A stretch of DNA of 64,000 nucleotides from Leishmania mexicana MHOM/GT/2001/U1103 (Eukaryota; Euglenozoa; Kinetoplastea; Trypanosomatida; Trypanosomatidae). The first letter of the stretch is position 1; the number at the start of each line of letters is the position of its first letter. This document shows, piece after piece, positions 11,601-20,721 of the stretch. The notes below the pieces were generated by a model, which saw only the letters and a program-made list of their open reading frames with translations, did no database searches and was not told the origin of the DNA. The DNA is taken from positions 1,421,791 through 1,485,790 of the forward strand of contig NC_018312.1 of assembly GCF_000234665.1 (NCBI RefSeq). Direction: 5' to 3'. The translations under genes were made by a program, and so were the position numbers.

Positions 11601-12652
11601 CCACGCGTGTGGTGGTGCCGACGCGGCCCGCCTGGGTGCGCGACAACCACGGAATGTATTGGCAACTCGCGTGCAGGAAAAGCGACTGCACACAACCAGG
11701 GCTGTGGACTTGCCGCATCCTCGCGCTAGGCTCCGCCGGCGCCATCGCTTCCGCCAACTACATCATGTACCGCGAGGTGCACCCGGTGGTAGCCAAGGCC
11801 ATCCGCGATGCACCGCCGGGCCCCATTAGCGATGCGCTGCGCTGCGTTACACCCGTGTGCGGGCCCACAGCACAGCAGGACGCGGCCATTAAGCGCTTGA
11901 TCTCGAGGCATCAAGAGCTGCGGCACCCCAACATTCTTGCACCGCTGGGGTTCTCACAGTCGGCGGAGGGTGGCGTGGTGCTGATCTGGGAATTCTGCCC
12001 TGGTGGGACGCTGCGGCAGCTGCTGGCTCGCTATCCGCGGGTCAAGTACGTCACCTTCGCATGCTTTGGGCTGCAGATGCTGTCTGCCCTCTCCCACCTC
12101 CACGAGCGTGGAGTGGCGCACGGTAGGCTAAACCTGGACAACGTCATGGTGGACTCGAATGGTAACTGCCGTTTAATCGGGGAGTTTGCGGATCATGCAC
12201 TGGAGCGGGAGGTCTTCCACTTCAAGCCGTCGTGCTACCTGAGCCCTGCCATGGCCACTGGTGCCCTCCCTACGCCGCCGTGCGACATGTTCTGCTACGG
12301 GCTGCTGACGATGGAGGCAGTGACGCGGCAGCCGTGTTGGAGGTGGGCCACCGCAGCAGAGTACGGAGAGCACCGTGGCTCGAAGGCACCGTCGGCGAAG
12401 GAGCTGGAAGACCTGATGGCGACAGGTGGGCAGAGGTTTGCAGATGCGGTGGTGCAGGGTCGCGTTATGCTCAACCTGGAACAACTGGATGCCGGCCCAA
12501 TGACGGAGCACCATAACGACACCATGATAAGTGTGTGTCGACGGCTGCTGTCTCTGGATCCGGGGTTGCGGCCGACGGCGGCGCAGCTGTGGGAGGAGAA
12601 CAAGTCTGTCCTCAATCTCCTGGGGATCACCATGGAAGAAGACACGCGTTAG
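8633..12652 (+). CDS. Two-pass membrane protein with cyclase-like segment and C-terminal degenerate protein kinase domain
   Basis: By my count 1,339 residues. A short cytosolic N-terminus leads to a membrane helix (about 62-83, FYFVFLVCVGSI). A presumed extracellular domain of about 350 residues follows, with N-glycosylation sequons (NHT, NAT, NRS), then a second helix (about 438-460, VLAAVMVLVSLIFWLF). The cytosolic part has a segment resembling a class III nucleotide cyclase core (HRGTVLRLHPDTC, about 646-658, then an Ala-rich helix). Next come a helical TPR-like stretch and a kinase fold (about 1040-1335). The kinase keeps a possible VAIK-type Lys (VVAK, K1055), but the catalytic loop reads HGRLNLDN (1163-1170) where HRDLKxxN is expected, and the DFG position reads GEFA. 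Both catalytic aspartates are therefore missing, and a pseudokinase is predicted. The frame is open 21 codons further upstream without an ATG; Met31 and Met43 of the longer frame are alternative starts. The layout suggests a surface receptor or sensor; the ligand is unknown. Confidence 0.82.
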   Translation: MNAATGGSPMKTLTAQEQEVPMHPPVGHHQPLSSRCSSSPEWLRKAKRVGTAARNVLCRIDVCWTVFYFVFLVCVGSISSSISYRLVSRSLTEAWHSLHENRITTVNKLIDQSMDRVDDMAGGLLTLYMKTQFLMQSEKTLSVLCALLEKYDEARNYHAFSVVSLKQLEMISCWRGSAESDAGRQLIGAISHNHTVNATYYVNRSNYMFHRPLQVSSVIPEENGSVAALVDNYATSELIEYTKAYYKGSIDSVDIRLRWLQPSSHPHLIHYNYPAGLIYRSLKLPTNVSITDCTQVHIDGARLALNTISEVKSGFLLAVFINQSLADADPLIMSNNWGQQTVHDNIIFPSSEHAPTAYLKSSNVSHPLMREALKHVDLSRMQDPGHKHSVDFRYKDSHAVITVWAYTSRYGLTLPLVYVNSQNIITGPYLRLHDTLNGVLAAVMVLVSLIFWLFVQLYFAAPLREITRLLDCSVQRGARALYRAGKHGIGALAEVRALGNAHNAAMRQLREVDAFVPAAVREELPRGSLPALLTVPIETTLAGLNVVTGSPENRVARHLSTVVYITMRPLQPPSVASHDSSRTPAPLSTQPVGHDAAAIAPPRKQRLSAMVQRAVHTVNATSSGPFATPVALGAFASVIHELAHTHRGTVLRLHPDTCILHFHAAVRAHLLPRQEKQLVNAADVDVATEQLAQQDARNAAAFALALLSWVDGQKTAEGQLELPRMPDVRALLDTSLYTCGQYRPAGSEQTMTVALGRDVLRDAGSVVERIGARIAMTEETATRVLRGGRHGSGDSGTTAVSAIPVEVLCTGRAEHDADALVLYEALCSRVSSDAALQLYVRICFDGFARMRQGDYAGALTAFCGVAAIADLDPGLMPPYLRCEVAASDATEGAVSVQVARLMRECERCVRAGVIDGFQRVPRRPPGMDAVLRDDITPLGTAPGPPVGAAASDVTAASAKPRRMASSFTAPPWYPEVRDRHVMLLKNGAVTTRVVVPTRPAWVRDNHGMYWQLACRKSDCTQPGLWTCRILALGSAGAIASANYIMYREVHPVVAKAIRDAPPGPISDALRCVTPVCGPTAQQDAAIKRLISRHQELRHPNILAPLGFSQSAEGGVVLIWEFCPGGTLRQLLARYPRVKYVTFACFGLQMLSALSHLHERGVAHGRLNLDNVMVDSNGNCRLIGEFADHALEREVFHFKPSCYLSPAMATGALPTPPCDMFCYGLLTMEAVTRQPCWRWATAAEYGEHRGSKAPSAKELEDLMATGGQRFADAVVQGRVMLNLEQLDAGPMTEHHNDTMISVCRRLLSLDPGLRPTAAQLWEENKSVLNLLGITMEEDTR

Positions 12653-14869
12653 GTGGATTAGTACAGAGTGGCGGGACACCTATCGCCTCCTACGCCACCA
12701 CCCAGGTATGTATGTGTGTGTGTGTGTGTGTAGGGGAGCGCGTCGCAGCCGTCAAGGCGCGTGGTGATCCGCCCCGTCTCTTCATCCGCCCCTCCCCCAC
12801 CCCACGCGCCTCAGCCCTTTCTTCTCCAGTCACTTGCGTCCCCTTCCCTTACGTGCCATGTAACGCAGCCATGCATGCACATCATATCAGCAGCGCTGGT
12901 GGGCTCTGCTGAGGAACGGAAAGCGGCGGGCGAGCTGCCAGGGTGGCGGTGGACAGCGCAGAGCTCAAATCGGGGACAGGAAGTGTTTCTCGAATATGGT
13001 GTGACGCTCGTGGCGCGACGCCGTATAAAGGACGTGTACGGAAACGCGAGAGGTTCGGGATCTGCACCCCCTCCCCTCTCCATCCCTCCCCACCTCATCC
13101 ACCACGCAGACACGCACCGCCATCCTCACCATCTCTTACGCCCCGCAGCACCACCACCATCACCCCCCCCCCGGTATATGTAAACACATATACACGCATG
13201 CGTCTACGTGCGTGTGCGTGTGTGTACTTCGCTCTTCTCTGCTCTATTTTTCTGTTTTTGGTTGTTGTTGTTTGAATGCGCCCGCGTTTCGTCGCGTGCT
13301 TCCGTTCGCCCTTTTCCCACTCCTGTCATCCTCCAGTGGCCTAATCCCAGCCAGTCCCTCTCCCCCTCCCCTCCCCCTTCTCCTACTCCTCCCACACCAA
13401 CGCCTATTCTTACTACCTTATTTTCGTTCGCTCACCACAGCGTATCACCGACTGTGCGACCCTTTCGTCTCAGAAGACGCTACTTGGCCTTTTTTGATTG
13501 CCACCCCACCACCCGGCTCACTGGCCCCACGCTCCTACTCTCTGACTGCTCGCAGCATTGCCTTCAGGCGTGCTTTGCGTGAGGCGAAGGAGCGACGGAG
13601 GCGACGGGCCAGGCGTCTTTGTGTGTGCGTGTCCACGGCTGCATTGCACGACGCTGTTGGGGGCCTGTGGCAGTGCCAGTGGTGGTGATGGTGGTCAGCA
13701 GTAGAGCAGCCTTGAACCGCACGCGATGTGGCAGAGAAAGTGGAGGAAGGGGATGCCTTTAAACTATATTTTCGGGGCGAGCAAGAGAGATCATGTCATC
13801 ATCAAGCCGCCTACGCCCTCATCTGTGTCCTCGTTCTCGGGTGGACGTGTGTGCACGGGGGTGCATGTGTGCTCGGGTGCCTTGCACCGTCCCTCGAAAC
13901 ACTCGTACCAGCGCCTTCCACGTAAGTTCACTGCCCCCGATTCCCGTGCAGCCCACAGGCCCCCACCTCCTCCCCTCTGCATTGAGGTCGAGGTCTCTGT
14001 GACGCAACTCTCCCTCCCTCATCTGGGGTGCCTCCCCCTCCCCACCTCCCTATTCCCACGCGCCTCCCGACGGCTTCCTGTGTGTCGGGCGCCATCTTCG
14101 TATCTGCGGAAGTGTGCGAACGAAAGGGGGAGAGAGGGGGGAGATACGGGTGGTCGATTATTTTTTCTTTTTTGTGTGAAAATGGGGGGAGGAGTCCGTG
14201 CTTGATTGTGTCCATCTTTCTCACTCTCGCTCGCTCTCTCACACACACACACACTCTCCCACCCCCTCCCTCCCGCAATGGCTTCGACGGCGTCGCCTAC
14301 CCTTTTTCTTTGCGTGCTTTAATGGCTCTGACCGCCGCACCGCTGCGGACCACGTCGTGGCGCGTGCCGATGTGATGTGTCTTGCCTTTGCGCTTCGGTT
14401 TCACACTTACGTCATCGTCAACACGGCCGCGATCATGCTTGCGAGTGTGAGCCACTCGGTCTTCAATGCAACGGTATAGCTGCACCAAAAGATGAGCGGG
14501 GGAAGAGGGGAAGAGGGGAAGGAGGGGCACGTGATGGTAACACTCGCCTCTCTACTCCGCCATCTTTCCCACCTCAAACACGCACACGCTGCCGCAGGTA
14601 GGGCGTAAGCTCAACGCCACTCCCACGAAAGATGCAGATATTTCTTTGATAATGATGGCACTGACTCGATTGTTGATGTGGTTGTGCGACTAATTTCCCT
14701 TGTTGGGGGAGGGGGAGGTGATGAAACGGCTGCTCATGCTTATATCCACTTTCCTCTCTTCCCTCCATCTCTGTATGTGTATGTGTGCCGTGGTGTGGTG
14801 AGGGCGTGCACCTTGGACAGCGAATCCTGACGGAGAACTCTCGCGCTCTCACTTCTTCTGCCTACCTCC
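12653..14869. other. Intergenic spacer, probable 3' UTR of the pseudokinase gene
   Basis: Microsatellite-rich (GT near 12711-12731, CA near 14240-14255) with several C/T tracts, among them about 13360-13395 and 14255-14275. No gene is supported on either strand; the Arg-rich frame near 13560-13620 is short and unanchored. Confidence 0.6.
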
Positions 14870-16440
14870 TCCTCCCCGCCATAAGCCGGCAGGTGGGGGC
14901 GCCGCTCCCGTTGAGCTGTAATGGGCTGATTGCGGAGCAGAAGCTGTGCATGGCCATTCTCATGCATGGCCATGTCCCCGCGTGGCCTCGCGTTTGCGGG
15001 GCCTCAGACGGATTACACCGGCTACCGGCGACATCTCATGAGCACCGGAGACCGGGGGACGGGCGGGCGTCCTGCCCACGTGGGGATCCTGACTGCGGAT
15101 GGCTCAATCACTATGCTGCTAAGGGGAGGGGGTGCAGGTGTCGGAGGAGTGCATCCATCGCCTCGAGGCGGCTGTCAGCCGCTTCACGGACAGTCGCCCG
15201 CACCCGCTGCAGGGGGGACACAGTGTGTGCCGGCTCATTCTGGTAGCGGTATCGAAGGTCGAGCGGGCGGATGCACCGCAGGCCGCGGCGCAAGCAACCA
15301 CGGCGCCTTCGGCGTGGCCGCCCCCCCCCCCCCAGCCCCAATCCATCCACGCCGTGCTCCCCGGTGCCATGGGTATGCCAGCGCCGCCCAGCGATCTCTG
15401 GCCCAGAGATCCCACTTTTGCCCGGACAGGGAGGGGCTGCCGCTCCAGGCTCCATCTGCTCCACTGCGACGTAGCATGGGCCTCTGTTGGGCAGTCACCG
15501 TGTCCAAATCGTCAGAACCAACCCGTGTTTCCCAGGCTGGTGCATGCTGCAGACCGTCGATGTCGTCCTCTCGGCAATCTACGGCGTCGCACTCAACGGG
15601 CGCGGCATGAAGTCAACTGAGAGCCGCGGCACTGCACTGGCCTCCAAGAGGGCCGTCAACTGCCTCCTCACTCTAGCGCGGCTCTCGCGCGTGCTCACCC
15701 TCTGCAGCGCAAGCTCCCGGTACGAGCGGACGATGGGCCCCGTGGTCCTGATGCTCAACCGCGAGCAGGAGCATGAGACGGGAGCACGGTAGGAAGAGAG
15801 CACGCACTCGCAGAGCAGCAGGGTATTGTGGTGCCCCTATCACGTGTACACCTCCCACCCCTAGCGAGGTCTGTGGGTGAGGGGTGCGGCGGAAACGGAC
15901 AGAAGAACAAAGCAGCGAAATGAAGCAAGCGAAACCTTGCACGTCTCCTCTCACGGCGGGCACCACAGTGTACGCCGCCGCACCGGAATGTCAGCGTCGC
16001 GCAGCTTCGCAGCCACCGGCCACTGCCCGAGCTGTTGGCAGACACGCACGATATTGCGCTGGGTCCGCACACGGCACTGGTGCCCATCCACGCGTGGCCG
16101 TGTCGTGTCGTGCGTAGCACGCGTGTGCTGGGAACATCACTGGTGCTCTGCGGTGGCTGGAGCAGCCGCCCCACACTCTGAAGCTGCTGGAAACGGCCCC
16201 CGAAAGAGACGGGTGCGCTGGTGGCACTCACCGTGGCCCCTATCCGTGTTCGCCGCGCTGCCCAGTGGCGCCCGGGGTGATCTGTACAGATGGTGTGAGT
16301 GGGCCGCAGCGGATGCACCACGACGCACCACACCGACATTGACGACGGACGCGGTGTACGGCCCCTTCGCCGACGCGAAACTGAACGGGTGGCAAGCCGC
16401 GTGCGTGAAGCGTTGCAAGCACAGCTTGCCCCCATGACAG
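14870..16440 (+). pseudogene. Frameshifted relic of unrecognised gene family X, copy 1
   Basis: Protein-like blocks occur in successive + frames. Block a has GILTADGSITMLL (about 15083-15121). Block b has EECIHRLEAAVSRFTDSRPH (about 15144-15203). Block c has FPGWCMLQTVDVVLSAIYG (about 15530-15586) and MGPVVLMLNREQEHETG. Block d has LLADTHDIALGPHTALVP followed by LVLCGGW (about 16032-16160). Blocks c and d recur in the same order and at similar spacing (522 against 559 nt, block start to block start) at about 33.99-34.72 kb, where the matches are CPGWYAVRTLIVVLSTIRG and LLAGRRDLAMDRRAAVLSI. Two copies with conserved block order show a real former gene, not chance frames. I do not recognise the family. 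It lies directly upstream of a tuzin in both places. Confidence 0.55.
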
Positions 16441-17284
16441 CCACACATTGGGCCCACGGCTCAGCCGACAGTGCACGTGCCGCAGCACACCGGCCGCTAC
16501 CTTAGCGCATGTGCGTTGACTTTTCTTTCCCTTCGTTCTTGTCTGCTGGAGCTGCGGCTAACTTTCATTTGGATGGCGCCTCCATCCTCGCTGCTTTCCG
16601 CAATGGCGATCTCCACACAGTCACGCAGTCAACGTGCCGTGACAGCCCTCCGTGACGCAGCTACCGTGCGTGGCCAACGGCCCATTACATAATATACGAC
16701 GGAAACCCCGCCGACAGGCCGAGCCATGATGCCGCACGCAACCCGCGATGTGGTAAAACTGGCGACATGGCTAAGTGAGGCAGAACCTCGACAGTCAGGT
16801 GACTCCGCGCTACCGTGATAACAGAAACACAACGCGGACGTGTATCGCTGCGTGGGCGCACAGCGTTGTGTTGGAGGGCCGGTGCTTGCATGCAGTCTTG
16901 CAGGGTAGCGTGTCAGCGCGCATCCCACGCTGACCTGTCTATGACTTGAAGCGGCTGCGTCGTGGAGCGCGTCCATTTTCATCATTTCCGGGCCCGCTCG
17001 TTGACGTTTCACGCAGGCCAATGGCCGTTACTCGCCTGTTATCGTGCAGGCGCATGTGAGCGAGTGTGCGCGTGGTTGCACGCGGAATGCACTCACGTCA
17101 TCCCTCCATCGTCGTTGCGCCCACCCCCTTAACCTCGCCCCCCCCCCCAACCCCACCTACACACACACAAGCATGTGCCACGCGCCCGCGCCGAAGCGGG
17201 CAGAGAGAGAGAGAAAAGAACCCCGAAAATCAAGCAAGCCACGTATGGCATCGCTGCTGCGCGTCTACGTCCCCTCTTTCTTCG
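16441..17284. other. Intergenic spacer
   Basis: Mixed-composition sequence without a supported gene. Its 5' part may still contain unalignable remains of X. A C-rich tract at about 17138-17150 and a (CA)n run near 17160 lie towards the 3' end. Confidence 0.5.
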
Positions 17285-17347
17285 CGCCGCTTCCCCTCTG
17301 CCCCTACCCTCCCCCTCCCCCACCACCACCACCGACATTACACTCAG
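17285..17347 (+). promoter_or_regulatory. Polypyrimidine tract and probable spliced-leader acceptor for the first tuzin
   Basis: A C/T-rich tract of about 50 nt is followed by a CCA-rich stretch and ends in CACTCAG, with the AG at 17346-17347. Use of this site gives a 5' UTR of about 233 nt to the Met at 17581. Confidence 0.55.
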
Positions 17348-17580
17348 ACAGAGGTCGTGGTGGCGGCGGCGAGAGGGAGCGCGTACGTCGGGTGGCGTCG
17401 AAGTCGAAGAGCTCGAAGAACAGCACATGCACCACCAGCTTGTAAAAGAAGGGCCATAGCGAGCGAACGCCGTGCATCTGCGCGTCAGAGGTGGGCGGAA
17501 CGCCGAGTCACTGGCGGACAGTCGAACGTTTTCTCAGCGAGTTTGCAGAGCCTGCCACACACACATACATACATCACAGC

Positions 17581-19395
17581 ATGTACTGGAGCATTCGGCG
17601 ACTGCACAGCGTTGCCGTTGGCGGTGCAGCGCGTTGTCTGGGGAAGAGCCCCGCGGACGACTCTGCAGCAGTTGTGGCACCGCCCAATCCCACCCCTGAA
17701 GCCGCGCCCTCGTCGTCTGTCGATTCGGCCAGCATCATCCCAGGCGACTTTGCTTCTCTTACGGTGCACGCGTACTTCAGACAACCCCTTGTCGGCGTCG
17801 GTGTTCACCACTTCGCCGTCGGCCGAATCAAGGAGCAACTGTCGAACGACGAGTACGTCGTCGACATGGAGGAAGTTCACCTGTCCCCGATTGCCGATGT
17901 GAGCACACGAGTGTACGTGCGGGTCGGTCGCACGGCGACGAACGAAGACCGCGTCGCGGGCGGCATTGTTGGACGCGTGAACAGCAACGGCACCCTTGGC
18001 GTTCTAATGGACACTAATAACTTTGAGGCGCAGGTGTCGCAGGACGACGTGATTCTGGTGGAGGGGCGCTCCCGCTTCACGCAGGAAAAAGGCTATACGG
18101 ACATGGTGGAGTGGATTCGAAGCGCCGGTGTGCGCCGCCGCGCGGATCGCGAGCGGCTGTGCTTCTTGCTCTACCAGCGGGGCTGGCGTGTCGATAAACT
18201 GCACCTACTGGAGCCGAGCGACGTTCACTGCATGCGGTACTTGAGGAAGTCGGTGCGAATGATGGTGCTGGAGAAGGCGGAGTGGCAGCGCGACCACCAC
18301 GCGGAGATGCGCGCGCTGCTGCGCGAGCGTGTGAAAGAGCGCGCGTGGCGGTACTTTATTCAGAAGTACAGCGGCTTCGCCAGCGCGAACTGGGCCGGTC
18401 TCGGCGTCATGTCCGTCTTTCTCTGGAACTTTAAAAGTTACAGGCGTCAGCAACGCTCTTTCCAGGTGAAGCACGCGGTCAACACCCTCACACATACAGA
18501 CCACAAGCACTCGAGAAGCCCGGCGGTGCCGCAGCAGTTCGTCGAGCGGGCGGGGGAAGAGAGATGGACACGCCAAATACTCCGCCAGCTTGACAACACC
18601 CACCCTCGTATCGCCGTGGTAACTGGGTTCCGCGGGTGCGGCAAGAGCTCGCTGCTGCGCTCGGCGGTGCGCAAGGAGCACAAACCCGCTCTCTTTGTCG
18701 AAGTGCGTGGGGTTGAGGACACGCTCACCTGCATCGTGAAGGCGATGAAAGTGCCAAACCTGGAGTCGTGCGGGGACTATCTGGAGTTCATCACAGATAC
18801 CTTTACCAAGGCGGCGAAGATCAACGGTGAGCCACCCATCTTGGTTGTCACGCTGCGAGAGGGGAGCGAGTTGTCTCGGGTGTACAACGAGTCCGTCATA
18901 CTCGCTTGTGATCGCCGGCTATGTCACCTCGTTTACGAAGTTGCCTTGGAGTCGCTGTCGATTTCGAATGTGCTTCTGCCACGACTCGATTTCTACTCAG
19001 TGCCGAACTTCAACGTTCGGCAGGCGCTCCAGTACACCGAACACACGGTGGACGCGGTGGCGATGCAGAATTTCATTGAAACGATAGGGACGAACAGCAA
19101 CGACATTGACGAACTGCTGGCAGCCATTCTGCACCGCAGGGTCTCGATAGCGGAGTACACCGAGCAGAAGCTGCGGAGGGCAATGCGGCAGGTCGAGACC
19201 GCTTGGGCCGGCTCCGAGGAGCTGAGGGCTGCACTGAAGAAGCTGGCTGAGGCGGAGTACTTCGTCGGACAGGAGAGTGGCGCCAACGCGCTGCGCGATC
19301 CGGCGCTGAAGGAGATGGTGTTGTACGACCCGGTGAGCGATCGATGGGTGTTTACCCACAAGGTCTACCACACCGCAGCGCGCTGTTGTCTGTAG
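17581..19395 (+). CDS. Tuzin (P-loop membrane protein), intact copy 1
   Basis: 604 residues. Tuzins are trypanosomatid proteins of unknown function encoded beside amastins, with a transmembrane segment and a P-loop. The N-terminus (MYWSIRRLHSV) is basic and amphipathic, like an organelle-targeting presequence. A region with NGTLGVLMDTNNFE leads into VEWIRSAG and the AEWQRDHH / RERVKER motifs. A membrane helix follows (about 266-285, ASANWAGLGVMSVFLW). The Walker A motif GFRGCGKSS spans about 349-357, with Lys355. The later part holds a hydrophobic strand ILVVTLREG, a possible Walker B equivalent without a clear acidic pair, and the conserved LLPRLDFYSVPNF and GTNSNDIDELLA blocks. The Met at this start is preferred over the open 30 codons upstream because the upstream part has no counterpart in the second tuzin and reads as leader. 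It is a close paralogue of the gene at 20722. Confidence 0.88.
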   Translation: MYWSIRRLHSVAVGGAARCLGKSPADDSAAVVAPPNPTPEAAPSSSVDSASIIPGDFASLTVHAYFRQPLVGVGVHHFAVGRIKEQLSNDEYVVDMEEVHLSPIADVSTRVYVRVGRTATNEDRVAGGIVGRVNSNGTLGVLMDTNNFEAQVSQDDVILVEGRSRFTQEKGYTDMVEWIRSAGVRRRADRERLCFLLYQRGWRVDKLHLLEPSDVHCMRYLRKSVRMMVLEKAEWQRDHHAEMRALLRERVKERAWRYFIQKYSGFASANWAGLGVMSVFLWNFKSYRRQQRSFQVKHAVNTLTHTDHKHSRSPAVPQQFVERAGEERWTRQILRQLDNTHPRIAVVTGFRGCGKSSLLRSAVRKEHKPALFVEVRGVEDTLTCIVKAMKVPNLESCGDYLEFITDTFTKAAKINGEPPILVVTLREGSELSRVYNESVILACDRRLCHLVYEVALESLSISNVLLPRLDFYSVPNFNVRQALQYTEHTVDAVAMQNFIETIGTNSNDIDELLAAILHRRVSIAEYTEQKLRRAMRQVETAWAGSEELRAALKKLAEAEYFVGQESGANALRDPALKEMVLYDPVSDRWVFTHKVYHTAARCCL

Positions 19396-20721
19396 TCCTC
19401 CACAGAGCCCAGGCACGATGATGTTGATGTGTCAAACGTGATAGGCTGCCCATCCATTTGTGCGCGCAATGAAAAAACGCCGAAAACGGATGGAGTACAT
19501 GGCGATCAGTGCAGGAGGTTGGAAGACGACGCGGCACGCTGACCGGGCGGGCGGGTCCTCATCCTGCCCCCCTCCCGATTGTGCTGCATCACACACACTT
19601 TTCTTTTTGGCGTGCTCCTCCCCTGCCTGCCTGCCTGTCCGTGTGTACCGTAGTCGCGTCGCTATGTGCAAAGAACTTATCCTCGATGCTGTGCAGAGTG
19701 GGGGGAGGATGTTTGGACAATAGTGAGGCAGTAGGGACTGCTGCGCTGGCAGGCCGTGATGAGGCGTCCTTCTTGCCTCCTCCAGCCGCCCGTCATCACG
19801 TGTGTGCGTGTGCACGGCGTGCCCTCACACCTACTGTAACTCCCCCACCCCCTCAACCCTTCTCGGCCACCCATCCACCTCCGCTTGCGTCTTGCCAGGG
19901 GGTGGGTAGGCGCAACGCATTACTTTGACGTCAAGGGCAGGGGCTTGGAAGGATGCGGGCGTCGGGGCAGAAGGGTACGTCCTCGGCGCAGGCTGCCTTT
20001 GGTTTCGCCGTCGTCATTCAGCTCCCCTCTCCCTCCCTCTCTCTCCTTCTCGCCGCCATTTTCTTCGATCTCTTTTCTCAACCGCCCCCCCCCCTCCCCC
20101 TCTCTCTATGCGCACACACGCGCGCTGCATTCTCGGTACTCCCTCCCTCCCCCCTCCACATCCGCCCTGCCCTGTGACCCCTTCACGCCGCGCGTGGAAT
20201 GTGCATGGCGCGCCCCTCAGTGTACGTCTCGCATTTTTTGTTTCGGCGCGTCTGTTCCGGAAAAGCAGCGCCGTGCTATAGACGAAAAACACTGTGAAAA
20301 GAAGTGTCTGTATACATGTGTGTATATGCATATATATATATATATATACGGCGCCTACACGGGAAACGGCAGCGAGGTCGCACCCATCCATCGCTGTCGT
20401 CACTACTGCTTTATTCTACTCGTGCATGCGTGTCTGCGAAGGTGCCTGGGCGCTTCGTTCACGTCGTGGGATGTCTGCGGCAGAGCTGTGGATGCGAAGG
20501 AGTGCTGCAGCTCGCACCGCCCTCTCCCCACCCACCCCCACCCACTCACTCACTCGCAGAGGCGCGCGCGCTGTGGTACCGTCCTCTTCCTGTATCCTCT
20601 CCCTCCGCCTCAGACTCTCCGTCGCTGCAGCTTCGTATCCGGAAAGCCGAGAAGGACGAGTGCAGCCGCTCCGGGCGTTTGCGCTTTAATCGGCATCATT
20701 TCGGTCGAATACCGTGCCGCC
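19396..20721. other. Inter-tuzin spacer with polypyrimidine tracts
   Basis: No gene is supported. A very long C/T-rich region (about 20022-20110) precedes several candidate AG acceptors, among them 20219-20220. An alternating TA block lies at about 20328-20348. The second tuzin's frame is open through much of this spacer, but the translation is repeat-like and has no tuzin homology, so it is treated as 5' UTR. Confidence 0.6.

Noticed and set aside
19885..20721. Long N-terminal extension of the second tuzin (279 codons)
   Set aside because: The translation consists of low-complexity Pro, Ser, Leu and Thr sequence from pyrimidine tracts and an AT repeat, with no counterpart in the first tuzin; homology begins at the Met at 20722.
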